From CAYMLL01 sp964390645 (GTDB lineage Bacteria > Planctomycetota > UBA8108), in assembly GCA_964390645.1 (NCBI GenBank), contig CAYMLL010000116.1, positions 1-20,997 of the forward strand: a DNA stretch of 20,997 bases. Reading direction: 5' to 3'. The notes below the pieces were generated by a model. It searched no databases. It was not told the origin of the DNA and worked only from the letters and a program-made list of their open reading frames with translations. Of the stretch, positions 8,525 to 15,621 are shown in pieces (position 1 is the stretch's first letter; each line of letters starts with the position of its first letter). The position numbers and the translations under genes were made by a program.

Positions 8525-10000
8525 CTACGAAGCGCTCTCTCCAGAGGACGTCAGGCCGAGATGTTCCTCGATCACCGCGCAGATCTCGGGGCACATAGCG
8601 CCGATGATCGCCTGATCGGGGCCCTCCAGCATGACACGGGCAAGGAGCTCCGTCCCGGAGTAGCGCAACACCACGCGTCCCTCTTCGGCCAGGCGTGACT
8701 CGACATCCTGGACCACGCTCCGGATCTCGGGGACCTCGTCGAAGGACACGCGCGCACGCACGCGCACGTTCTGGAGAACCTGCGGATACTTCGTGACGAT
8801 CTTCGCCTCGGTCTCGAGATCGAGATCGTCACTATCGAGAAACTCCAGAAGCCGGATCGCTGCAAGCGCACCGTCTCCGGTTCCGGCGAAGTCGAGGAAG
8901 ATCAAGTGCCCGGACTGCTCGCCGCCAACCGGATGACCCTCCTCCACCATGGCCCGGTAGACGTGCTTGTCCCCGACGGGAGTGCGCCGCAATTCGAGCC
9001 CCATGGAGCGCACGCTCTTCTCGAGCCCGACGTTCGCCATCACCGTCGTCACGACCACCTTATTCGGCAGCCTCCCCTGGCGATCGTAATAACGGGCTGC
9101 GAGGGCGAGAACATGATCGCCGTCGAGCACCGTACCGGAGCTCGAAACCGGAATCATACGATCCGCATCGCCATCAAAACAGAAGCCGGCCACGGCCCCG
9201 GAGCTCCGCACGCGATCCGCGACCATCTCCGGGTGAAGCGCGCCGCAACCACTGTTGATGTTGTCTCCATTCGGCTCGTTCGCGACCACCTCGACGTCCA
9301 TCCCGAGACGTCGGAAGAGCTCCGGTCCCGTACGGTAAGCGGCACCGTTCGCCGTGTCGAGGACGACCTTCTTTCCCGCCAGGCGCGCCGGGCGCTCACA
9401 GCAGCCGACCAGAAAGCTGACGTAGGACTCCTGCGCCAGAGCCGAGAGATCGCGCGAGCTCCCTCTGCGATCCGCGGCCGAGCCCCCCTGGTGATCGGAG
9501 GAGTCGTGGTCGGCAGCCCCGCGCATGGAATCGGTGGGACAGTCGCCCTCGTGGTATGCGCGTGAGACCGCGAGCTCGAACTCCTCGGAAATCTTCGTCC
9601 CCGTCGCAGACAGCAGCTTGATGCCGTTGTCATGCGCCGGATTGTGCGAGGCGGACAGAACGATCGCGAGACAGCAATCACTCGAAGACGCGGCCACATA
9701 CGCCACGCCGGGGGTAGGAATCACTCCCAGGTCGCCGACATCGTAGCCCGCGCCCTCGAGCTCGAACGCGACCAGCTCGTGGAGCACCGGACCGGAGGCT
9801 CGCGTGTCACGGCCGATGAAAACCGAACGGCCGCTCTGCGCCGGAACGTCCATCGGAAACCGCTTCCGATCATCGAGGACACGCGAGATCGCCCGCGCCA
9901 GCCGACGGACCGACGGCTCCGCGAGCATCCCCTCTCCGGCTCGGCCTCGAACTCCGTCGGTCCCGAAGATACTCCCCCCGGCCTTCGCGATCTCGCTCAA
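8525..10000 (-). CDS. glmM: Phosphoglucosamine mutase
   Basis: GlmM converts glucosamine-6-phosphate to glucosamine-1-phosphate for UDP-GlcNAc, feeding peptidoglycan and LPS. The 491-aa protein shows GTDGVRG at 13-19, the phosphoserine loop SASHNP with Ser118, DGDAD at 276-280 for Mg, EQSGH at 361-365 for the sugar and RYSGTE at 446-451 for the phosphate. The start is TTG 10000, with AAGGAGGT 5 nt upstream and a 4-bp TTGA overlap with the cdaR stop; GTDGVRG would be lost with any later ATG. It is longer than the usual length of about 445 aa, mainly through an acidic/Ser-rich insertion at about 152-190. The cdaA-cdaR-glmM order is the conserved c-di-AMP/GlmM locus, in which CdaA and GlmM are known to interact in Gram-positives. 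Confidence 0.95.
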   Translation of the reverse strand: MSEIAKAGGSIFGTDGVRGRAGEGMLAEPSVRRLARAISRVLDDRKRFPMDVPAQSGRSVFIGRDTRASGPVLHELVAFELEGAGYDVGDLGVIPTPGVAYVAASSSDCCLAIVLSASHNPAHDNGIKLLSATGTKISEEFELAVSRAYHEGDCPTDSMRGAADHDSSDHQGGSAADRRGSSRDLSALAQESYVSFLVGCCERPARLAGKKVVLDTANGAAYRTGPELFRRLGMDVEVVANEPNGDNINSGCGALHPEMVADRVRSSGAVAGFCFDGDADRMIPVSSSGTVLDGDHVLALAARYYDRQGRLPNKVVVTTVMANVGLEKSVRSMGLELRRTPVGDKHVYRAMVEEGHPVGGEQSGHLIFLDFAGTGDGALAAIRLLEFLDSDDLDLETEAKIVTKYPQVLQNVRVRARVSFDEVPEIRSVVQDVESRLAEEGRVVLRYSGTELLARVMLEGPDQAIIGAMCPEICAVIEEHLGLTSSGESAS

Positions 10001-11145
10001 CCCCCACCTCCTTCCTTCTCGGTGATGACCTTCACATCATAGGTCCAGAAGGCCCGACGCTCCTCACGACGCTTTTCGTGCTGTACCACCTGCACGTCCG
10101 GAAAACCATGGAGAACGAGACTGTCCTCGGTGAACGTGTAACTCTCGCTCTTGTCTCGATTGAAGCGCAACGGCGGCGGCACGCTCAACGTGATACCGCC
10201 AGGCTGAAGTTTCTGCGCACGCAAGCGCTCGATCTGTATCTTCGGTCCACGAAATTCCACGGGTATGATATCCGAGCCCTCCCGTACCTCCCGAAGCGTC
10301 ACCTTGCACGCGACGAGCGTCAACGGCAGCTGAAAGACGACTCGCACCTGTTCGCAGGGAAACCTCTCCTGATTGACCTCGAGCTGCACCCGGACAAGGA
10401 CCTTCGGTGGCTGCTTCGCCGACACCCACCGTTCTCGCAGTTCGTCCCAGAACTCCACGGTCTGCTCGATCACCGGATCATTCGCCGGGAAGACGACCGG
10501 GTCGATCTCTCGCTCCACCGGTCCGGATCCGTAACCCATCGGGACGGACAGGCCGACCGAGACCTTGCTGACAACGGACTCCGGACCACGAATCTTCAGC
10601 TCACCGCTGGACGGCCTCAGCACCTCCGTGGCTTCCTTGCTGCTGGAATGGTCGAACTCGGTGACGGAGATCTGGTCGCCGAGACCCGAAATAATCCGCT
10701 CCCTGACGGGCTCCTGAAGCGAGTGAATCGTCAGCGGAGAGATCTTGCTGATCGTCAAATCTCCCCTCGGATACTCGAAGTCCTCCTGCTCCAGCACGTG
10801 GATCTGCTGTCCGGGACCGGGATCGACCGGAATCACGAAAACCGGCGGCTCCTCTCCCTCGAGCTTGTCGATCTGCTTGCGAGGCCCGACGATGACGACC
10901 TCGATCGAGCGCTCACCGCCTTCCGCGAGCGAGAACTCTCCGTCCTCGGGAGCCTTGACACCCACGATCTTGAAGAACTCGACGCTCGATTCGGAATGCG
11001 CAGGCCGGAACTTGACCCGGAACTTCATCACCACGCTTCTCTTCTCGGACTGGTAGGCGAGGTACCAGATCCCGACTGCGAACAACAGCGCGACACCCTT
11101 GTTGCGCCAGTCGGCAAAGAACAGCTTCCCGAAAAGAGTCGTCAT
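9997..11145 (-). CDS. cdaR: YbbR-domain protein, predicted CdaA regulator
   Basis: The 382-aa protein has one N-terminal membrane helix (about residues 14-31, KGVALLFAVGIWYLAYQ) followed by repeated beta-rich YbbR-like segments. These carry the phrases VVIVGPRKQIDKL, LKIRGPESVVSKV and VEFRGPKIQIERL, each a GP(x)-x-x-(I/V) repeat signature. In Firmicutes the YbbR protein CdaR binds and modulates the diadenylate cyclase CdaA from the outer side of the membrane. ATG 11145 overlaps the cdaA stop by 4 bp (ATGA). The frame remains open upstream to 11238 inside cdaA, which was rejected. The C-terminus is a Glu/Gly tail whose stop overlaps the TTG of glmM. Confidence 0.88.
   Translation of the reverse strand: MTTLFGKLFFADWRNKGVALLFAVGIWYLAYQSEKRSVVMKFRVKFRPAHSESSVEFFKIVGVKAPEDGEFSLAEGGERSIEVVIVGPRKQIDKLEGEEPPVFVIPVDPGPGQQIHVLEQEDFEYPRGDLTISKISPLTIHSLQEPVRERIISGLGDQISVTEFDHSSSKEATEVLRPSSGELKIRGPESVVSKVSVGLSVPMGYGSGPVEREIDPVVFPANDPVIEQTVEFWDELRERWVSAKQPPKVLVRVQLEVNQERFPCEQVRVVFQLPLTLVACKVTLREVREGSDIIPVEFRGPKIQIERLRAQKLQPGGITLSVPPPLRFNRDKSESYTFTEDSLVLHGFPDVQVVQHEKRREERRAFWTYDVKVITEKEGGGG
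10006..10013 (-). promoter_or_regulatory. Strong Shine-Dalgarno supporting the TTG start of glmM
   Basis: AAGGAGGT lies 5 nt before TTG 10000, inside the 3' end of cdaR. It is what decides the rare TTG start, which overlaps the cdaR TGA. Confidence 0.75.
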
Positions 11146-11996
11146 CGTCCTCGAGCTCCCGCGGCTTCCTGCACGACATCCGTACTGCTGCCATCGTCTC
11201 GATCCTCGAGGTGCGCCAGGTGACTCAGTAGAAGACAACGCAGCTGCTCATGGCCGACCCGATCCATCTGCCCCCGGTTGACGAAGGAGACGACCCCGGT
11301 CTCCTCCGAGACAACAATGACGATTGCGTCAGTCTCTTCTGTGACTCCAAGAGCCGCACGGTGACGCGCGCCGTACCTCTTGTCGATGGTCGAGCTCTCA
11401 CTCAGAGGAAAGAGGCAGCCGGCGCCCGCGACACGCTCCTTCTGCACGACGACGGCGCCGTCGTGGAGATCTGAACCGGGAAAGAAAATCGTCGTCAGAA
11501 TCTCCGTCGTGACGATCGCATCGATCCGGGTTCCCCCCTCCACATAGTTCTTCAGCCCGACCTCGCGCTCGATCGCGATCAGAGCGCCAATCTTGCGCTT
11601 TGACATGCGAAACGCGGCCTTGACGAGATCATCGACGGTACTCTCCGTGTCACCCTTGAAGAGGCCGCCGAAGAACCGCGTCTGTCCGAGACGAACGAGC
11701 GCTCGACGTAGCTCGGGTTGGACGATAATAACGAGCGCCGGAATCGCCGCCGCACCAAGAAATCGGATGATCACCAGCAGGCGATCCATGACCTTCAGCT
11801 CCTCCGCGACGATCGTCAGGAGCAGCGGAAACATCAGCATCAGCAAAGCGTAGCTCTTGAGAATCCCCTCACCGCGAGTCCCCTCCAGATAGTGAAGGAA
11901 GACGTAGATCACGCCGAAGAGGATCAGAATCTCGAAGAGATACTGCGGCTTCAGCAAGTCGCCAACGGAGTTGAAGAACTCGATGAACCCTTCCAT
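11142..11996 (-). CDS. cdaA: Membrane diadenylate cyclase CdaA (DisA_N domain)
   Basis: CdaA makes cyclic di-AMP from two ATP. The 284-aa protein has three N-terminal membrane helices (about 19-36, 46-62 and 71-92), then the cytoplasmic DAC domain with both catalytic signatures intact: DGA at 179-181 in SDLHDGAVVV and RHR at 211-213 in GARHRAALG. It begins 4 bp after the folP stop and overlaps cdaR by 4 bp, so it is probably translated in a coupled way. In other bacteria c-di-AMP controls osmolyte/K+ uptake and cell-wall homeostasis; no effector is visible in this window. A charged C-terminal tail (LEDRDDGSSTDV) follows the domain. Confidence 0.96.
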   Translation of the reverse strand: MEGFIEFFNSVGDLLKPQYLFEILILFGVIYVFLHYLEGTRGEGILKSYALLMLMFPLLLTIVAEELKVMDRLLVIIRFLGAAAIPALVIIVQPELRRALVRLGQTRFFGGLFKGDTESTVDDLVKAAFRMSKRKIGALIAIEREVGLKNYVEGGTRIDAIVTTEILTTIFFPGSDLHDGAVVVQKERVAGAGCLFPLSESSTIDKRYGARHRAALGVTEETDAIVIVVSEETGVVSFVNRGQMDRVGHEQLRCLLLSHLAHLEDRDDGSSTDVVQEAAGARGR

Positions 11997-12000
11997 CGCG

Positions 12001-12927
12001 TCAGTCCCCGACGGTCGCCTGGAGCCTCAAAGCCTCGAGAACATCGACAAGGTCCCGGGTGAAAGCAACGTTGTGAACCCGCAGGATCGAGGCTCCCGCG
12101 AGCGCCGCCCACGTGTTCGCCGCGACAGTGCCGACATCTCGCCGGGCCGGATCACGCGCGCGTTCGACGCGAGCTCGCGACGAGGCGCCCAGGATCTTCC
12201 CGAAGAAAGCCTTCCGGGACACGCCGACGAGAACCGGCCGCCCGAGCTCGCCGAGTTCACGCAGTCTCGTGAGAATCTCGACGTTGTGCCCCGCCTGCTT
12301 CGCGAAACCGATACCAGGATCGACTATAAAACGCGAACGCGAGATGCCTTCCGCCTCCAGTACGTCCATGCGACGACGGAGCCTGTCGACAACATCGGTC
12401 AGCACACCGTCTTCGTAGCGCGTGCGCTCCTGCATGTCCCGCGGGGTGCCTCGCATGTGCATCAGCACGACCGGACACTCGTGCGCGTTCAGGACCGGTA
12501 TCCACGCCGGATCCGAACACGCGCTGACGTCGTTGATCACGTCCGCGCCGGCCTCCAGAGCAGCCTCACCAACTCGTGGATCACGCGTGTCGACGGAGAT
12601 GGGCACCTCCGTCCGACCACGCAGTTCACTCAAGACGGGGATAACCCGTCGGATCTGCTCCTGGGTCGATACGGTTTCGGCACCCGGCCGGGTCGATTCG
12701 CCGCCGATGTCGAGGGCGTCCGCACCGTCGTCGACCATGTCGAGCCCGGCACGGACGGCGTCGCTGACGGAGTCGAACCGTCCGCCGTCGGAAAACGAAT
12801 CATCGGTGACGTTGAGGATCCCCAGGACCACGGGGAGCGGACCGACCGCCCATTCTCGTGCACGCGGCAGCGCGAAACGCCACGTCTTCCAATCACGCAG
12901 AATCTCCAGCTCGGTCAGGGTCGTCAT
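12001..12927 (-). CDS. folP: Dihydropteroate synthase
   Basis: FolP joins p-aminobenzoate to dihydropterin pyrophosphate in folate synthesis, in the cytoplasm. The 308-aa TIM barrel shows GILNVTDDSFSDGG (36-49), DIGGESTRPGA (73-83), SVDT (111-114), MHMRGTPRDMQ (156-166), DPGIGFAK (193-200), SRK (227-229) and RVHNV (293-297). Two usually conserved residues differ: Pro becomes Asp in NVTPDSFS, and Asp becomes Asn in the final RVHDV. The start ATG 12927 has GAGGAAGG upstream and overlaps the TGA of the FtsH-like gene by 4 bp; the longer open frame to 13122 was rejected. FolP next to FtsH and GlmM is a widespread bacterial order. Confidence 0.95.
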   Translation of the reverse strand: MTTLTELEILRDWKTWRFALPRAREWAVGPLPVVLGILNVTDDSFSDGGRFDSVSDAVRAGLDMVDDGADALDIGGESTRPGAETVSTQEQIRRVIPVLSELRGRTEVPISVDTRDPRVGEAALEAGADVINDVSACSDPAWIPVLNAHECPVVLMHMRGTPRDMQERTRYEDGVLTDVVDRLRRRMDVLEAEGISRSRFIVDPGIGFAKQAGHNVEILTRLRELGELGRPVLVGVSRKAFFGKILGASSRARVERARDPARRDVGTVAANTWAALAGASILRVHNVAFTRDLVDVLEALRLQATVGD

Positions 12928-13967
12928 CTTCGCACACCTTCCTCGATGAGCTCGGCAGCACCCGTGCCGCCCGAGGCCCCCTTCCAGGGCGTTGCCCCGG
13001 CAGCGAGGTAGACAGACTCCTTGTTCCCGCGCAGGAGCGTCCCGTGGCTGACGTAGCAGCCATGGACGACGCGCCTCACCTGCTCGTCGATCTTCTGCAC
13101 TATCGATTCGCCGTGATTCCAAGTGTGGCTCGACTCGCGGACCGGGAAGGGCCCGTCCCCGGTATCGAAGTCGCCAACGGGCCCGATCGTATCCGACATG
13201 CCCCGATCACACACCATCCTACGCGAGAGATCGGTCGTACGCCGGACGTCGTTCCGAGCTTCCGCCGGAAGGTCACACCAGGAAGTCCTCCCTGCGATAC
13301 ATGCGACACGGAGCAGCATCCGGTTGCTCCGGAGCGGCTTCACCACCACGGGAAAACCGTCCGTCTCGAGCGCCTGCAGCGTCACACCGGACTTCGTTCC
13401 TGGCGGGAAGATCGCCACCTCGAGAATCGGCTCGAGATCGGGAAGAACAGCAGCGACGACACGGTGTCCCGGCTCGTGACGGGCGGTGATCCGTCGCTCC
13501 TCCCCGCTCAACCCGGAAGTCGCGGGGGCAGCGAGCTCGACGGCGATCGGATCACGGAGCCTCGCCGTTCGACCGTGGACCTCGACGATACGGGGCCGGC
13601 CCGCGACAACCGGCGGGTCGATCGTCGCCTTCCGGTCCAGGCCACCCGGACGAACAAGCGCCGGTTCGAGAACGGCGGGCTGCTTGAACGAGGCAATCAG
13701 ACAGACGCCGTCGTCCCGGTCGAGTCCGTCCATCTCGACGAGGACGGCATCAGACTCGTCCGTGCAGATCACCGCCACGGCGACGAGAGTAACGAGAAGC
13801 CGGGCGACGAGGAAAAGCCCCTTCGGTCGAGCGGAACCCCGCCGGACCCGGGCGCTGGCCCTAGTGACCTCGGACGAGGACTCTCCGGCCCCCAGCACGC
13901 GCGCCCCCGTACCGCCCCCGGGTTCTCGCCCGTGCGGACCAGGGTTCGAGGCGTCCTTCTGCGCCAT
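12924..13967 (-). CDS. FtsH-derived protein with degenerate AAA motor and retained M41-type HEPGH motif
   Basis: The 347-aa sequence aligns in order with the AAA+ zinc protease FtsH but is about half its length. Residues 15-23 (EPGGGTGAR) sit where Walker A (GPPGTGKT) belongs and lack the Lys. RASARVR (36-42) resembles GASRVR. AVICTDESDAV (65-75) resembles Walker B with Asp70 and Glu71 kept. LVEMDGL (76-82) matches LVEMDGF. IASFKQPAVLEPAL (91-104) replaces the sensor Asn with Lys, and RPGGLDR (106-112) replaces one of the two Arg fingers with Gly. The AAA lid is missing. The peptidase follows: HEPGH at 164-168 and ARNDV with Asp240, 76 residues later, as expected for the third zinc ligand, then RMV..RGMSD. 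The FtsH N-terminal two-helix periplasmic module is absent; residues 51-68 are hydrophobic. ATG 13967 has GGAG upstream, and the stop overlaps folP. ATP-driven unfolding is unlikely; peptidase activity is open. An intact canonical ftsH would be expected elsewhere. Confidence 0.75.
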   Translation of the reverse strand: MAQKDASNPGPHGREPGGGTGARVLGAGESSSEVTRASARVRRGSARPKGLFLVARLLVTLVAVAVICTDESDAVLVEMDGLDRDDGVCLIASFKQPAVLEPALVRPGGLDRKATIDPPVVAGRPRIVEVHGRTARLRDPIAVELAAPATSGLSGEERRITARHEPGHRVVAAVLPDLEPILEVAIFPPGTKSGVTLQALETDGFPVVVKPLRSNRMLLRVACIAGRTSWCDLPAEARNDVRRTTDLSRRMVCDRGMSDTIGPVGDFDTGDGPFPVRESSHTWNHGESIVQKIDEQVRRVVHGCYVSHGTLLRGNKESVYLAAGATPWKGASGGTGAAELIEEGVRR

Positions 13968-13990
13968 TCGATTCTCCGAGAACCGACCCG

Positions 13991-14512
13991 TCAGTTGACC
14001 TCGCCGGCAGCACGCGACGAGCCCGACTCGTAGGACTGGACGACATCGAGAATCTTCCTCGCGAGTCCCGCGATAGCTCGGTGACGTGCGACAAGGAGTG
14101 TCTCTCCCTGTGTTATCGACAGCGGCTCGCTCTCGCTGACGACCTCCTCCCGAACCGTCCTGCTCCGATAATCCTCGATCCGCAGATGGACGGAGATCGT
14201 GATCGACGACTCGAGCTCGCGGTCGAGCGCGTCCTCTGTAAGAACCCGCTCTCGAAAGCGTCGGATCGTCCCGTAGACCGTGACGTCGGCCTCACCGTCC
14301 TCGCGAAGCCGGAGCGACGTCCGCTCCAGGACGGCCTTGCGCAGGGCAGAAGTGAGCTCGAACTCGAGGTCGCGACGCAGTGCGAAGGTATCGTTGGTGA
14401 AGGTCGGAACGGCGATGGTCGACACGCCGGGAGCCATGCGAGCGCCGAGGTGGTAGCCGCACCCACCGAGCAAGCTGCCCACGGCCAGCAGAGCGAGAAT
14501 CCGGGTCACCAT
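13991..14512 (-). CDS. lptE: LPS-assembly lipoprotein LptE
   Basis: LptE plugs the LptD barrel that inserts LPS into the outer leaflet. The 173-aa protein has a lipoprotein signal with lipobox LGGC (Cys18), directly followed by GYHLG and GVSTIAVPTFTNDTF, the conserved LptE N-terminal strand. An alternating alpha/beta pattern follows (LEFELTSALRKAV, ADVTVYGTIRRF). The length fits the family. ATG 14512 overlaps the stop of the BamD-like gene by 7 bp, and the FtsH-like gene starts 23 bp after it. Its presence implies an LPS-bearing outer membrane. LptD is not in the window. Confidence 0.85.
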   Translation of the reverse strand: MVTRILALLAVGSLLGGCGYHLGARMAPGVSTIAVPTFTNDTFALRRDLEFELTSALRKAVLERTSLRLREDGEADVTVYGTIRRFRERVLTEDALDRELESSITISVHLRIEDYRSRTVREEVVSESEPLSITQGETLLVARHRAIAGLARKILDVVQSYESGSSRAAGEVN

Positions 14513-15528
14513 CGACCTCTGGTGTCGTCGAGTTTGCGACGGATTTCTCGAGCCTCACGCGCGGCGAGCGAGTTCGGGTAGCGGTCCAGAACGAGTCGCA
14601 AGTAGACCTCACAAGCACGCGGCTGGCTGTGGTCGAGGTAGAACTTCGCGATACGCAAATTCTTCTCCCCTTCCATCTCCGCGAGCTCACGTTTCTTGGC
14701 GCGTGCGTCCTCCCAGTGGTCACCTCGCGGGTGATGCTGGAGATAGAGATTGAAGCGTCGGAGAGACTCTTGCATCTTGCTCTGGTCGTAGTCGACACCG
14801 CGAATCTGGCGAAACTCGGCGAGGGCCGCACGATACTCCGCGTAGTCGTCCCACTCGTCCGCATCCATCTCGATAACCCGATCGTAGATCGGCACTGCCT
14901 CGGGAAACTGACGGTCGTCAAAGTAGTGATCGGCGATGGCGACGCCCCCGTCATCCGCGAACGACAGATGAGGGTTCTCGATGATGAGCTCGTTGATAAT
15001 ATCGATGCCGGTGTCGGGAGAGCGAAACGACAACCCGAGCATCGTCGTCGTCTTGCGTCCCTTGAGATAGTCCATCCCGATCTCGAAGACACGCTCCCGC
15101 GCCTGATCTACAAGCTGGGCGGAGGGGTAATCCGTTCCGTAGACCGGACGGAAATACTCGAGGGCCTCATCGTAGTGTCCAAGGCGGTAGAAGCACTCCG
15201 CCAGGTAGAAGTTCAGGTCCTTGACAGTCGGCGCGGCGGCACGATCCTCCAGAACGAGGAAACCGGCGAGGGCGTCAGCGTAGTAGCCGGCGTCGAAGGC
15301 CTTGCGGGACTCCACACGGACGTGCTCGTCCGAGCCCCAGGACCCATCGTCGGGTTCGAGCCAGCCGAGATCAGAGGTCCAGCGATACGGCTGCTCGGAC
15401 TCCCCAGCGCTGGCAAATCGAGGCTCGATGTCCTGAGTCGGAATCTCCGACACGGCACAGCCGGGAACACCGGCGAACAGCAACCCGCACGCGGTGACCG
15501 TGGAAAGGGTTCTGAGCGGAAGGCTCAC
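14506..15528 (-). CDS. BamD-like TPR lipoprotein, predicted outer-membrane assembly factor
   Basis: The 340-aa product begins with a lipoprotein signal (Cys24 in GVPGC) and contains TPR-like helices such as LNFYLAECFYRLGHYDEAL and VYLRLVLDRYPNSLAAREA, the latter the typical BamD/YfiO closing repeat. BamD is the essential lipoprotein partner of the BamA barrel. At 340 aa it is longer than E. coli BamD (about 245), and the linker after the Cys is acidic. The start is GTG 15528, with AGGAG about 12 nt upstream, which gives the signal peptide directly. It lies 93 bp after recO and overlaps lptE, so two outer-membrane biogenesis lipoproteins are coupled. A general TPR lipoprotein is the alternative. 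Confidence 0.65.
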   Translation of the reverse strand: MSLPLRTLSTVTACGLLFAGVPGCAVSEIPTQDIEPRFASAGESEQPYRWTSDLGWLEPDDGSWGSDEHVRVESRKAFDAGYYADALAGFLVLEDRAAAPTVKDLNFYLAECFYRLGHYDEALEYFRPVYGTDYPSAQLVDQARERVFEIGMDYLKGRKTTTMLGLSFRSPDTGIDIINELIIENPHLSFADDGGVAIADHYFDDRQFPEAVPIYDRVIEMDADEWDDYAEYRAALAEFRQIRGVDYDQSKMQESLRRFNLYLQHHPRGDHWEDARAKKRELAEMEGEKNLRIAKFYLDHSQPRACEVYLRLVLDRYPNSLAAREAREIRRKLDDTRGRW

Positions 15529-15621
15529 TCGGACCGATCACTCCTTGACGCGCACCGACCTCGAGGCTTCCTGATATGGAAACGACTCGCAACGCGCCGC
15601 CCTCCACGAACGACGGCCGCC

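Noticed and set aside
10078..11223. Long plus-strand open frame opposite cdaR
   Set aside because: Shadow frame of the recognised YbbR protein; Arg/Leu/Asp-rich composition is typical of antisense in GC-rich DNA.
12924..13967. FtsH-like gene as a simple frameshifted pseudogene
   Set aside because: Remnants of Walker A, Walker B, SRH and the peptidase all lie in one uninterrupted frame, with GC-rich third positions, a Shine-Dalgarno and a coupled stop; no missing FtsH parts were seen in the other frames.
11971..14033. Plus-strand open frames opposite folP and the FtsH-like gene
   Set aside because: Both minus-strand genes show conserved motifs in order; the opposite frames do not.
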